Counted from the first letter of the stretch, positions 13,537 to 25,235 are shown. The stretch is 64,000 nt of DNA from Alectoria sarmentosa (GCA_009733775.1 WOGZ01000062.1:1-64000); one strand, 5' to 3'. The notes: generated by a model from the letters alone, not told the origin. Numbers and translations: made by a program.

Positions 13537-15387
13537 ATGGAGTCTTACGACCTCCTTGTCATCAACGGTCTCGTCGTCACTGCCTCTGATATCGGCCACT
13601 ATGACATCGCAATCAAGGACGAGAAGATAGCCCTTCTAGCCCCAAATGGCTCGTTGGCCGAACTTGCAGCGAAGAGAGTCATTGATGCTGAAGGTGGATA
13701 TGTCATGGTATGTCGGGCTTTCCCAAATGTTGACAACGATATGATGCCGACTTGAAGGTCTCCTAGCCGGGAGGCATCGATGCTCACGTTCACCTTGACG
13801 AACCGCCGCTTTTTGGTAAAGGAAGGAGTGCAGATAATTATGAAACAGGTACTCTATACCTCCTTTCTAGGACCATCAGAGCGCTTAACGCAAGAAAACG
13901 ATAGGAACCAGATCAGCTATCTGCGGCGGCACAACCACAGTCGTAAGTTATGTTTTTCGAGCCTTGTCCCTGATTCTGCATTTTGAGTCGCAAGGCTTGT
14001 CGCAAGAGCAAAACAATACAGGGACCCATTTCACGACACAGAGTTTGATCTCTGAGGAGATCTGCTGACTCCAAAATCATGTAGGTAACGTTCGCACCTC
14101 AAAGCAAAAGCGATCCTTCCCTCCTCTCCGTCCTGCAACAAACCCACGTCAAAGCAAATCAGAGCTACACAGACTACTCTTTCCATCTCCTCATTTCCAA
14201 TCCTACGCCAGACGTACTCTCCGAGTTTTGCGCTCTTCGTGAACAGGGTATCTCGAGTTTAAAGATCTACATGACATACGAAGCTCTCCAACTCCGTGAC
14301 AACCAAATCCTAGACGTCCTCTTGGAAGCGCGCAAAAATGGCATCACAACAATGATCCATGCCGAAAACGGGGATATACTGACCTGGATGACGGAACAAC
14401 TCGAGAGCAGAGGATTGTATGCACCAAAGTACCACGCTACATCCCGTCCTCAGATTGTGGAAACGGAGGCTACGAACCGTGCCATCGCTTTGTCTTCCAT
14501 CATCGACACGCCTATCCTGATCGTACATGTTTCCTCTCCATCAGCCGCTGCCCATATCAGGCATGCGCAGACGAAGGGGCTGCCGATTTATGCGGAGACA
14601 TGCCCGCAATATCTCTTCCTTACACGTTCCGATCTCGATAAGCCAGGGTTCGAGGGCGCTAAATGCGTCTGTTCACCGCCGCCCCGTGAGGGACCCGAGG
14701 ACCACGAGGCCATTTGGCGCGGGCTTTCGAATGGCACTTTCACTATACTCTCATCCGATCACTGCCCTTTCGTCTACAACGACGGTGAAGTAGGCAAGAA
14801 GAGCGTGCTGAGTGAGAGGTACCCCGAAGGTCGGTTTAGATATATACCGAACGGCTGCCCCGGTGTAGAGACCAGGTTGCCGCTCGTACTTTGTGAAGGG
14901 GAAAAGAGACTGGGATTGAGCAAGTTTGTGGAAGTCACGAGCACCAACGCGGCGAAGCTGTACGGGCTCTATCCGAAGAAAGGGACGTTTTTGGCGGGGT
15001 TGAGTGATGCGGACTTGTGTATCGTGAGTTATCCTTTCGGATCCATCATTCCCCTTTCAATCATATTTTGGAGGCCGTAGACCTTTCCGCCTCCTGAGAC
15101 ATGTCTTCTGACTCTAGAATCATGCTTAAAAGTGGTACCCGAAGGGAAAGTTGGAGCCGTTCAGGGTGAGTAACGGACAGCTGCATCACAACGTGGATTA
15201 TACGCCGTATGAGGGGATGGAAGTGGGGAATTGGCCGAGGTGGACGATCTTACGAGGAAAGGTCATGTGGGCGCGTGATGAGGGTGGAGTGGTGGGTGAG
15301 AAAGGCTTTGGAAAGTTCGTGGAGAGAGGAGCGAGCAGGATGGCAGGGAGTCGAGGGAGAGGGGATTGGGAGGTGCAAGGCTTCTAA
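13537..15387 (+). CDS. Dihydropyrimidinase/hydantoinase-like cyclic amidohydrolase
   Basis: Member of the binuclear-metal amidohydrolase family that opens dihydropyrimidine, hydantoin or allantoin-like rings; the substrate cannot be fixed by eye. Exons: 13537-13707, 13767-13848, 13905-13942, 14085-15023, 15133-15387 (494 residues, normal for the family). Visible signatures: metal-binding HxH in PGGIDAHVHLDEP, the probable carbamylated lysine in ISSLKIYMTYEA, histidines in MIHAENGD and LIVHVSSPSAA, and the metal aspartate in ILSSDHCPF. The start at 13537 gives MESYDLLVINGLVVTA, typical of family N-termini; an earlier in-frame ATG exists upstream. Exon 3 is only 38 nt (start of the GTRSAICGGTTTVV stretch). 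The third intron is introner-like and the fourth is a shorter possible relative. Confidence 0.9.
13943..14084 (+). repeat. Introner-like element, intron 3 of hydantoinase gene
   Basis: 142-nt intron with an internal GAGTCGCAAGGCTTGTCGCA block like that of the copy at 51853, and the 3' end GATCTGCTGACTCCAAAATCATGTAG. The 5' end (GTAAGTTATG) has diverged to an ordinary donor. Splicing gives TTTVVTFAPQS, matching the family. Confidence 0.8.
15024..15132 (+). repeat. Possible degraded introner-like intron, hydantoinase intron 4
   Basis: 109-nt intron, longer than ordinary ones here, with a 3' portion reading ACATGTCTTCTGACTCTAGAATCATG, resembling the GCTGACTCCGAAATG block. The 5' end is a generic donor. 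It could be a shortened copy or coincidence. Confidence 0.4.
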
Positions 15388-16866
15388 AAGTGGGTCTTCC
15401 CCACCTTGTTGACTGGGATGGATGTGGAGCTTGTAATAAGCCGAACAGAAAGAGAAAGATGCTGCTGGTGCTTGTGGTGCTTGTGGTGCTGATGCGACAG
15501 ACGGTCAGGCTAGGTACTCTTATTTCGGGGCATTCTGCATCACTTGATGGTCATACGGAAACTGTTGTAGCAAGTGAGAGATGAGTGTTTGTTGATTGGG
15601 TGTGGTGGAGGTGGAGGTGGAGGTGGAGGTAGAAAGCGGTCAAGGACTGACTGTATTGTTCTAGAGTAGAAGATGCAGAAGACGGGCAATGTGATGGACA
15701 ACATGGACAGCGAATGGGCGGAAAGCGGTAATTTAAATTAGCGCCTCTGTCTCGCGCATTTCCCCGCAATCTCATGACCCGAGTCCCGAGGCTCTGGAGA
15801 TGTCAGATTGATACTGTACTAAGTAGTACTAGTACTAGTATAGTACAACACAAGTCGGTAAGTATGTATGGACAACTTATGGAGTCAGGGGGGTAATTAA
15901 ATTATGCAGGATATATGCAGGATAAATGCAGGATCAAATGCAGGTTATGATAATAATAATAAAGCACCTGACATGCGACAATTTTTCTTTTGGCTGTGTA
16001 CAAGAAAGAATACCAGAGGGAACAATCAAATGCCTACCTAATAATAAGAATACTTTATTGTAATCTTACAGTACCTCCGTACGGAGTACAAGCATCCTTC
16101 TTTCGGCTTCCCCGCATCTCCAAGGTCCAGTCAGCTTGACTTTGGATGGCACCCACGCTCAAATTTCATTAAATTTCATTAAATTTATTGCATACAATTG
16201 GACATACATTTCCTGCCGCCACTCAGGACTTCCACTCTTGCGACAATTAATTTCACAATTCCACGCAGATATACTTTTCCACCATTCCGTCATGTCATCA
16301 CATTTCCATCTGCCCCCTCACCCGACCTGCTTCCGAGTGTCCAAGCACCTTCCCTTATCGTGCCTAGTATTCCTGTATTGCTTCAATTCCCACCATTCAT
16401 CATTCATCATTCATCATTCAATATCCTGTCTGCTGACTTGCTCTTCCACACATGCACGCAGAGACAGTGACTTGGACACTTGGAAATATGCAAGGCTTCA
16501 CTCCTCCACCCGGACATGCTCATCTTGTCCATCCACTGAGAGGCCCAACCTTACCCGCGTTCGCATAGAACAGCTTGGAAACATGCAAGACTTCACTCCT
16601 CCGGAGATGCTGATCTCTCCATCTACAGAGAGGCCCGAGCAGACCCATGCACTCAACTCATATGCACTCGCATGGAACCCATGACTGAAATGCGGGGAAT
16701 TGTTTGTAATTGCTTCCTACTCCTTTACTCTTGCCACTTTCCCCGTCAACACACGCAGAGGCACCTATAAGTATGGGGGGCAAGAAGTCTAGACTTGCTT
16801 TCCTTCTTGATCATCACTCAGCGAGACCAACTTCGCTCGCCCTTCTCGCAAGTCATCATTCTCCTC
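15388..16866. other. Long intergenic region with several short repeats
   Basis: Contains a GGAGGT hexamer array (about 15604-15632), a CTAGTA-type repeat (about 15822-15845), spaced GCAGGAT/ATGCAGG repeats (about 15905-15945), ATTTCATTAA repeats (about 16163-16187), CATTCAT repeats (about 16394-16420), and an imperfect about 75-bp direct repeat at 16478 and 16572. The open frame covering 16136-16684 looks non-coding. The right end is the promoter of the alpha-glucosidase. Confidence 0.6.
16478..16650 (+). repeat. Imperfect direct repeat upstream of the alpha-glucosidase
   Basis: Two units, starting about 16478 and 16572 (94 bp apart), share TTGGAAAyATGCAAGrCTTC, ACTCCTCC, and a later AGAGGCCC. 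Each contains an ATG opening a short frame (MQGFTPP, 26 codons, and MQDFTPP, 33 codons). They may be leader or promoter repeats. Confidence 0.65.
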
Positions 16867-19682
16867 ATGTTCTCCGTAATCGGAGCCGCTGGGCTCCTTC
16901 TCCTGGGCGGTGTCCTAAGACCCGTACTCTCTCAGAATCTGAGCAGTTGCCCGGGCTACAAAGCCAGCAATGTGGTCCAGACTGACTCCGGCTTGACCGC
17001 GTCACTGACGCTGGCCGGGGACGCATGCAACGTCTACGGCTACGACCTTCCAGATCTTACGCTCCTGGTCCAGTATCAAACAGGTCGGTAGCGAAGCTTG
17101 TGACGTGGTGTATGTACACAGTGGCTGACAACCTCACAGACTCGCGCCTTCATATCCAGATATTTGATCAAAGTGAAACAGCCTACCAAGTCCCGGAGTC
17201 GGTCGTAGGGCGGCCGGGCAACGACACCGTCTCTGCTACAAGCTCACTTTTGTCATTCAATCTGACCCAGGATCCCTTCTCTTTCGCCGTCCAGCGCACA
17301 GATAGCGGCGAGTCTATCTTTGACACTTCTGGAACGGCCTTCATCTTCGAGTCCCAGTATGTTCAACTTCGCACTTCGCTTCCGGATAATCCGAATATCT
17401 ATGGATTCGGAGAAGATACCGACCCTTTCCGACGTGGAACTACTGACTACATTCGTACACTCTGGTCTCGAGATGCGTACTTGATCCCGCCTGGGACCAA
17501 CCTCTATGGAAACCACCCTATCTACTTCGAGTACCGAGAGAGCAACAGTGAGACTCATGGGGTTTTCATGTTGAACAGCAATGGTATGGATCTCAACATC
17601 AACAGCGATTCCGCTGGACAGTATCTCCAATACAACATGATCGGAGGTGTCGTCGATCTTTACGTCCTTGCTGGTCCGGGCCCAGTCGACGTGGCGAGGC
17701 AATACAGCGACGTCATCGGCCAGCCCACCATGATGCCGTATTGGGGCTTTGGATTTCATCAGTGTCGATACGGCATGCAAGATGTCTATGAAGTCGCCGC
17801 GGTCGTTGCAAATTACTCTACCGCTGACATCCCCTTGGAGACAATGTGGACCGACATTGATTACATGGATTTGCGAAAGGTAGATCAACAGCAAGTTCGT
17901 ATCAATCCCTTAAAGCAGCTAACTTTACCAAGGTCTTCACATTGGATCCTGATCGATTCCCATTGGAGAAAATGCAGGAGCTTGTCGCCTACCTTCATGA
18001 TCATGACCAGCATTACATCATGATGGTAGACCCTGCCGTGGCGTATCAGAACTACACTGCTTTCGAGAACGGTCAGAGCGCGGGTATCTTCCTGACGAAT
18101 AGCGATGGATCCATTTACCAAGGTAAGTAATTCACAATGGCGGACTTCTCGTGAAGACTCAAAAGACTCACATCACCAATCAGGCGTCGTCTGGCCTGGT
18201 CCCACCGCCTTCCCAGACTGGTTCAATCCAGCTACCCAGGGCTATTGGAACGGTGAATTCTCCAGCTTCTTCAGTGCAACAGATGGCGTTGACATTGATG
18301 CTCTCTGGATCGACATGAACGAAGCCTCCAATTTTTGCACATACCCATGCAGTGACCCAGCAGCTTTCGCCGCCTCCAATGGTGACCCCCCTGCACCTCC
18401 ACCAGTCCGCCCCAATGCAGGCTACCCAATCCCTGGGTTTCCAGCAGACTTCCAGCCCTCCTCCTCCAGCCGCGTACGGCGGGGGCATAACCTCGAGAAG
18501 AGACAAATTGGGACTGCAGGCGCCATGATGGGCCTGCCAAATCGCGACCTCATTGATCCGCCATACCCCATTCACGACGCAGCCGGCTCCATCAGCAATC
18601 TCACCCTCGACACCAATCTCATCCACTCCAACGGCCTTGCCGAATACGACACCCATAACCTCTTTGGCACCATGATGAGCGAAACAAGCCGCGGCGCCAT
18701 GCTCAATCGCCGCCCCGGCCTGCGACCTATGGTCATAACCCGCAGCACGTTCGCAGGCGCCGGTCGATACGTTGGCCATTGGCTCGGCGACAACAATGCC
18801 GATTGGTTCCACTATCAAATATCAATTGCCGAAATGATCGCATTCGCAGCCATCTACCAGGTCCCAATGGTGGGATCCGACGTCTGCGGCTACGCCGGCA
18901 ACACGACCGAAGAGCTCTGCGCACGCTGGGCTATGCTGGGGGCATTCTACCCCTTCTACCGCAACCACAAAGCCAGCGGCTTCATACATCAGGAATTCTA
19001 CCTCTGGCCAACCGTTACTGAAGCCGCGCAAGTAGCAATCAAAGCGCGCTACCAACTCCTCGACTACATCTACACAGCGCTCTACCAGCAATCCGTTGAC
19101 GGCACCCCACTTCTAAACCCCATGTTTTTCCTCTATCCCACCGATACTAACACACTGTCTCTGGACTTACAATACTTTTACGGCTCCTCCATCCTAGTCG
19201 CGCCCGTGACGGACGAGGGCGCTACAAGCGCATCCGTCTACTTCCCCGATGACCAATTCTACGACTTTTTCACTTACGAACCCCTCCGCGGTACCGGCTC
19301 GTCCGTCACCATCAACGCGAATCTCACTCAGATTCCCGTCTACATCAAAGGCGGTGCCATTCTTCCGCTCCGCTCCGACGGCGCGAATACGACCACCGCA
19401 CTGCGTGAGCTTGATTTTAATCTTGTCGTTGCGCCAGGGCTCGACGGTACCGCGTCCGGATCTCTGTACCTCGATGACGGGGTATCGATCACGCAGGCCG
19501 CGACGTCGGTGATTGAATTCGTGTACGATGGGACGACATTGACTATGAGCGGGACGTTTGGGTATGATGTTGGCAATGTGACTATTGCGGATGTGGTATT
19601 GCTGAGTGGGACGGGGAGTGCGACGACAATAACAGCGAACAAGCCGCTGACGGGTGGGTTCAGTATGTCTTTGTACTCGTAG
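16867..19682 (+). CDS. Secreted GH31 alpha-glucosidase
   Basis: Retaining alpha-glucosidase releasing glucose from maltose, malto-oligosaccharides or starch ends outside the cell. Exons: 16867-17083, 17140-17879, 17933-18122, 18184-19682 (881 residues, normal for fungal family members). The start gives MFSVIGAAGLLLLGGVLRPVLSQ, a clear signal peptide. The N-terminal domain carries NIYGFGEDTDPFRRG. The nucleophile is D426 in DALWIDMNEASNF and the acid/base is D585 in YVGHWLGDNNADW; QVPMVGSDVCGYAGNT follows. Many N-x-S/T sites fit secretion. A basic EKRQIG site near residue 488 sits in a loop insertion between the two catalytic residues, a plausible kexin cleavage point. All introns are ordinary (53-61 nt). 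Confidence 0.95.
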
Positions 19683-20706
19683 GTTGGGGATGAGGCTGGG
19701 GGAGAAAGTTGAGAGTGGTTGCATAGGAGCCTAGTAGCAGAGTATGCAGCCAAAAAATCAGCTCGGTTCAAATAATGAGCTTATGAGCCCTTGGGTGAGA
19801 CAACGTACGAGACACCCGGCTTGAAACCCGACGACTCTACTGAACTGCACCTGCTTGAGCGCAAAGATTAAAGGAAGCGAAAGGCAAAGCTTAGCAGTCT
19901 TGATATTTTGGCGAATTCAAATTACTTCAAGCCTCCAAGGGATCCTAGTCTCCGATGACGAGAACAGTATATACTCGTAGATGAGCCGGCCCTCAAGAAA
20001 GTCTGGTAATCATCGAACGCTTCCCCGTCAGCGTAACGGGGCCTTCTTTGACGCCTCAGCCCTAGATCTAAGCGCCTTGGCACGCCAAAGGGCAAAAATT
20101 ACTCTAATCTGTAAGTACTCTTTACGGCAAAATGAAATCTCTACCATCTCTTAAGACTCAACAAACGAAGCCTTGAGTACAGAATTCTTCAGTTGATGAA
20201 TCACTCTCCTCGACTGCTTATGAATTGAAACCTTGCCTACCAACGATAAAAGCGCACGTTGGACCATTGAAGAATTATCCGACTCCCAAATTCCGCCTGG
20301 GTGCAGTTGTTTTTTTGCCCACCGAATTGGTAGAGCCTCCGACTCCGTACCACTCCATAATTGTATACCTAGTCATGACATCCACACTCAGGAGGTCCTG
20401 TTATCGTACTCTAAACTTGGATCTCCCTCCTATACCATTATACCCACATTTTGCAGTGGGTAAGCCAAATAGCTCGGATCCTGAAGCTACATAGTACCGA
20501 GTACACGACGATCCTATAACATCGAGAACTGCCTAATGCATGCTTTTCGCCTCCTGATGCGCAGATATTCTGGCTTGCGCCCAACGACATTCAAGATCAA
20601 ATGTATCGTCCAGCCAACATGATGAGGTCGTACGGACATGACCGACTAGCAATGCCAATGCTTTGGGCCTGTATTCCTACAGCAGCATACTGGGTGGGAT
20701 GGCAGA
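19683..20706. other. Intergenic (3' ends converge)
   Basis: Lies between the 3' ends of the alpha-glucosidase (+) and J-domain paralogue 2 (-). No supported gene, tRNA or repeat. Confidence 0.55.
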
Positions 20707-22451
20707 TTAGTGACTCCGGCTGAGCAAACCCCAGGAGCCACCTTGACGTAATTGGTCCCTGCAAGAGACACAGGCCAGGATGCCACAGCCCAGGCACCGA
20801 AAGAAGAAAGCGTTGCAAAACCTTGCACAATTGCTACATCGCTCTTCACCCTTCATCCTCGGCCAGAAAGTTCCGTGGTAGCAGCGTCCTTCTTCGGAGT
20901 CGGAAGCGTAGGGTTGCTCGCGATCCCTCCAACTCGACGTGCTTGGATTGTATGCAGGAGTGGGACTGCCAGCACGGGACCAGGGCTGGTAGGTCCGAGA
21001 CTGAGGTACTCTCCTCGACCTTGTCCTCTCGGTGTTAGCTGTGAAGACACTCTCAGATGTGTAGACATGGCTTGCTTTTGGTCCAACTTCGCTCAGCTTG
21101 GGCCCGCGGAAGTAAGGGGAGCAAGATTCCTTACGCAGTGTCTCTTGTTTCTGTTTGTCGATCTTCTCTAATACGCGCTGGCGCCTGACCGCTTCATCCT
21201 TCTGCGTCTCTCCGAGGTCTGCCTTTCTGGTTTCTTTTCGCACTGATTCTCGTTCTTTATGCTCCCTCTCGACTTGTCTCGGCCTTGCCTCACCATCTCT
21301 GCACCTCTCTTCCTTTTCTCTGGCTAGCCTCCCTGACATCTCATTTTCTCTTGCTCGTTTCTGCTCGGCTTCTTGCTGTGTAATGTGTTCGCTCGTTGCT
21401 GTTAACGTGGCGGCCACTCTGCCCGCCTGTTCTCTTCGCTGTTGGCTTTGCAGGCTCAAGAGTCTTCTGTGCTCGTTCTCGCATTGTTTGAGCTCCTTCT
21501 CTGCCCAGCTCAATTTGATCGTCTCGGAGGTTCTTGCCTGTAGCCGTTCCGCATGCCTCCTTGCCTGTTCCATCTCCTCGTTCTCTATAATTTGATCCCA
21601 GATAGACGTGCGATACGATGTTCGATTCCTAAATCTGCGTTCGCTCTCCAATATATCAGTGTCTTCATGCTCCATGTTCTCGATGTTGGCTTTCATTGCC
21701 TCTATCTTCTTCCGCAATCGCAGAAGGTTCTTGAATCTCGCTTGCAGCTCGGTTAACCATCCTCGTTCCTCTGTTTCCTTTGCCTGAGTGTACGCTCGAT
21801 CACAAGCCTCTCTATGTCTCCTTGTCCTCTCTCTATGCTCGTGGGCCTCCCTTGATCCCTCATCATCTTCTTCGTCTCCCGCTTTTTTAGACGGCGGACG
21901 GTATTCGTACCAGTTGCGCCGATCCCACTCTTCCTTTCCCTTCTTCGCCCGCCTATCCGCCCTATCACGGGCCTCTTTTGCACTTTTCATCTTTTCCGCT
22001 CGCTCATGCGCCTCTCCTGCTGTCCTCATCCTTTCTTCCCAGTCATAGTCATCTTCTGTTTCAGATGTTGGAGAATTTCTACCCGGGGTGTTTAGTCCAG
22101 GCTGCTTGTTTGCCTGCTGATTTTCTCCATATCCAGTGTTCCGTGGGAGAGAAATATGTTCGTCTTGAAGTTTCTTGTCATATAAGATCCGCCGATTTTC
22201 ATCGTGAAGAGTGAAGTAGGCCTCGTATAGCTTTCCTCGGTGGGAGGAGATTAGTCGACCTTTTCACAAAAGCTTCGAGTATAGAAAACGGTAGGAAGTA
22301 CCTGTTGAAATTTCGCGGTAGCATAAGGGTTGCCCAAGTCCTTGTCAGGGTGACGTCGTAGTGCCAGCTTCCGGTAAGCTTCTTTGATCTCTCCTTTTCG
22401 AGCATGTCGCCCAACGTTCAGGACGTCGTAGAAGGTCCTCGACGGAATCAT
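20707..22451 (-). CDS. J-domain protein with coiled coil and C-terminal cysteine cluster (paralogue 2)
   Basis: Exons: 22302-22451 and 20707-22230 (557 residues). The J domain begins IPSRTFYDVLNVGRHARKGE with HPD in ALRRHPDKDLGNP; after splicing the helix continues FQQLYEAYFTLHDENRRILYD. The middle is a long, highly charged coiled coil (Glu/Arg/Lys/Gln). The C-terminus holds CSNCARFCNAFFFRC followed by CGILACVSC, a seven-plus cysteine cluster like that of the protein at 10843-12862. The single intron (71 nt, GACTAATC branch) interrupts the J domain at the position equivalent to intron 1 of that paralogue. Same-length proteins, the shared intron site and the matching tail suggest duplication with inversion. 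A role as an Hsp70 co-chaperone is inferred from the HPD motif. Confidence 0.85.
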
Positions 22452-23187
22452 GATGGCCGGAGTAGGCGCCCGGGAGCGAAGCGAGGAGAACCTTTGTCGA
22501 AATGAACATTTCAGAAGCAGGCATCAGCCTGCGCCGGATTTCCAAGGGATACTTTTCATACCTAATACCTGCGATATCTCACATCATGCAGCTTACCGGT
22601 GGCAAACATTTTCTGCACACCTTCACTGGCCGATTACCAATTAGGCATGTCGTCGACGGGCTTTAAGCATGGCATGCAAAGGTAAAGTTATTTGCTTCAG
22701 GGTTGGAGAACAGCCATAAGAGAGGTATTGTCTCATATTTCCCGACCAGCATCCCGATAACCAGCCGACATTTTGAGCCTACAAGTGCGACGCGCTGTCT
22801 TCTCGGCCACTTTTTACTCGTAGATGCCGGCAAAGTCCCCACTCTAGTGCGCCTTGATATAGAAGACTCACCAATACTAATCTAGCACCGTGCTCTCACC
22901 CATATACCACTCATGCGTCATGCAACGCACCGATCATCTGTACCATTAGACAAGTTGTCAATCTTTTTCTTTGGATGCATTGAGGGTTCCCTCGATTGTG
23001 CGCAGCAGCCGACACTGGAACGTGCCTGAATGCGCTACTTCTGTGTTTGACCCTTTTTCCTACATCGAATATCCAAGCCGTTGGTAATAGTATTAATCTG
23101 AGCCTTCAGTCATGTTCTGCGGTGGAGGGTGCCACTCTGGAGCAGGTGCCGAGAGCAGAGCGCAGATGTCCTGTGCACAAGCTTCAA
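22452..23187. other. Intergenic
   Basis: Promoter side of J-domain paralogue 2 and 3' flank of the glycosyltransferase. Nothing recognisable. Confidence 0.55.
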
Positions 23188-24276
23188 TCAGCCGCTTCCG
23201 TTGAAATGTTCTTTCGACATGGCAATTACCTTTCGCCTCTTTCTGAAGTCATCGTACAATCCCAGCCAGACTTTCTTATCTCTACAATCATCGCCCCCTG
23301 CGCCAACCCCAAGCTTGCACTTTGGCATCTCATCTTGGATCATATTGTGCGGCCACATAACCCAAGGTTTCGGTACAGGCCAGTCTGAAAAATGCACCAG
23401 GCTCGTTTCCGTCAGCACCCGTTCAGGATCCCATCTTTCTTGGCTGTTCCCCAGATAATTTCTGTGGTCATCAACCCTGAACTCGCCACTGAGTAGCCCA
23501 TACTGCCGATGCGGCAGCACCATTGCCGAGTCTCCGTAAAATTTGTTCAAGATCTCCATGTCGTACTCATTCTTCTGCCTGACGTTTGGACTCGCAGCAA
23601 CCATCAACTGCTGCGCCACCATATCGTCTGGCTCAAGCAATATGAACAGACTGGTCAATTGCCTAACACTCGGCAACCTCCAATAAGCCCTCAACATAGC
23701 CACCGACGCACTCGGCAACATGAACAGCTCATCCAAATGCTTCAGTACTGTGACATCCGAATCCAAGTGCAGCACCCGATCATACTGCGTCTGTCCCCAC
23801 GCCATAAACTTTGTAAAGCTCCCATTCCACGCATCATCATCCGTCTTCGGTATTACCGCCGGTATAAGCTTCACATCGTACCGATCCCTCGCTATGACCA
23901 GCAACTGGCTGTCTCGGTCAGACGTACTTTCGATCTCGAGGTCCCACTCCTGCGGGTAAAGGAGGATGCGGTCAGCCTTGCTGCCGAGGCGAGAAAGAGC
24001 TTCGAAGACCATAACAGCGTTGCAAAGGTAGGGACTGCTGGTTGCGTACTGGCTGTAGGCGTAGCGAGACCAGTCGATATTTTTGTAGCGGAGGGAGGGT
24101 TCGTGGATCGGGGCGCGGTGGGGGAGGAGGGATATGGAGGAGGGATGCCATAGGTAGAGCAGAAGTAGGGTGAGTAGGGCGTAGAGCCAGCGAAATGGAC
24201 GGCGTAGGAAGGATTGAGGAGCTGGCGCGTGGGAGAGCCTAATAGGTTTGAGGGGAGGGGAATATCGTGCGGTCAT
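23188..24276 (-). CDS. GT8-like Golgi glycosyltransferase (glycogenin / GlcNAc-transferase type)
   Basis: Type II membrane glycosyltransferase of 362 residues in one exon. A short basic cytoplasmic tail is followed by a membrane segment at about residues 29-43 (WLYALLTLLLLYLW). The catalytic domain resembles fungal GT8 proteins: the metal-binding DxD is DSD at residues 172-174 in RVLHLDSDVTVLKHLDELF, preceded by the NGSFTKFMAWGQ substrate-proximal stretch and followed by VHFSDWPVPKPW. Proteins of this type in filamentous fungi are often annotated as alpha-N-acetylglucosaminyltransferases; the sugar donor cannot be decided here. The ATG at 24276 is the first in frame and gives a plausible membrane anchor. 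Confidence 0.8.
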   Translation of the reverse strand: MTARYSPPLKPIRLSHAPAPQSFLRRPFRWLYALLTLLLLYLWHPSSISLLPHRAPIHEPSLRYKNIDWSRYAYSQYATSSPYLCNAVMVFEALSRLGSKADRILLYPQEWDLEIESTSDRDSQLLVIARDRYDVKLIPAVIPKTDDDAWNGSFTKFMAWGQTQYDRVLHLDSDVTVLKHLDELFMLPSASVAMLRAYWRLPSVRQLTSLFILLEPDDMVAQQLMVAASPNVRQKNEYDMEILNKFYGDSAMVLPHRQYGLLSGEFRVDDHRNYLGNSQERWDPERVLTETSLVHFSDWPVPKPWVMWPHNMIQDEMPKCKLGVGAGGDDCRDKKVWLGLYDDFRKRRKVIAMSKEHFNGSG

Positions 24277-24531
24277 TGCTGCGTCGGAAATGGCATTGTA
24301 GGAAAATGAACAGTGTCAGAGGTCGCCCAATTGTCAAAACACAGGTCCACTAGGCGTGAGGATCATGGTTTGTATCAAAGGACCCAGCGTCCACAACGGC
24401 GCCCTGTACAGGCCATATAACATGAGAATTAGCAGGTGCCGAGGTGCCATGTGGAAACTATTAGCAGCGAGGCAGCTAGCCATACATGGCATAGTCTAAA
24501 TTTTAGCGTGCTTGGCTTCGATAGAGGGATA

Positions 24532-25235
24532 CCTTACGGGCGTGCCTGCAAATGCGCACACCACATGGGTTGGGTGGTAGTACGATGTAAAGTCATTGAC
24601 ACCGTTATTTATATTCAATACAGTTTGAATCAATGGCGGCCCCCAGGCCATTGTAAATGATTATCCATTAAAGACTTTAACATCATTAAAATCTCAAAAA
24701 CCGTTTGAAAACCGTAACGTATATAAAAGTTTAACGAAAACAAAAAAGCATTGCTTATTTAATTTCTTCGACTTGTACGAAACTATTATGAGAATAATAT
24801 TAAACTGCGCGCAATATAATGAAGTCTCGCATATAAACGAATTTACATATTACAAAGTAAATTACGAACTTATAAATTACAAATCTACAATTACGAATAT
24901 CACTCGATCAAAACTACATATAAAAATTTGATTCAATGATGTATTCATTATTAATGAGATGACTTTAAATTGTAAAGCTAAACTGATAAAATATGATTCT
25001 TAAACGATTTTGATTCGATTCTAATAATCAGTCTTGAAACAACTTTACACTGCAAACGCGTTATTAGTTAATACAATTTCAAACTTTGTCTCGTATTTTT
25101 TAAAGTAACATTAACCTGAATTGACGCTTATGGTGTTGTTATAAATTATTATTTCCATTCAGCTACGGTTGTATCTAATGACAGTACCTATACTGCCTCA
25201 ATACGGTGTGCGCATTTGCAGGCACGCCCGTAAGG
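24532..25235. mobile_element. 704-bp TIR element, non-autonomous, AT-rich interior
   Basis: A 31-bp perfect inverted repeat bounds this segment: 24532-24562 begins CCTTACGGGCGTGCCTGCAA and 25205-25235 is its exact reverse complement. Both ends are flanked by TA (24530-24531 and 25236-25237), the target-site duplication of the Tc1/mariner group. The interior (about 24660-25190) is very AT-rich, has no open frame of note, and retains CG dinucleotides as in the island at 1-5190. Best read as a RIP-affected mariner-like MITE or deletion derivative; the superfamily is an inference from the TA duplication. Confidence 0.85.

Noticed and set aside
16136..16684. 182-codon open frame upstream of the alpha-glucosidase
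   Set aside because: Composition is that of CT-rich promoter DNA with short repeats; no conserved motif and no splice structure.
20277..20360. Possible tRNA-like stretch near ATTGGTAGAGCCTCCGACTCC
   Set aside because: I could not pair an acceptor stem or find a proper T-loop, so no tRNA is called. No other tRNA was found in the window.
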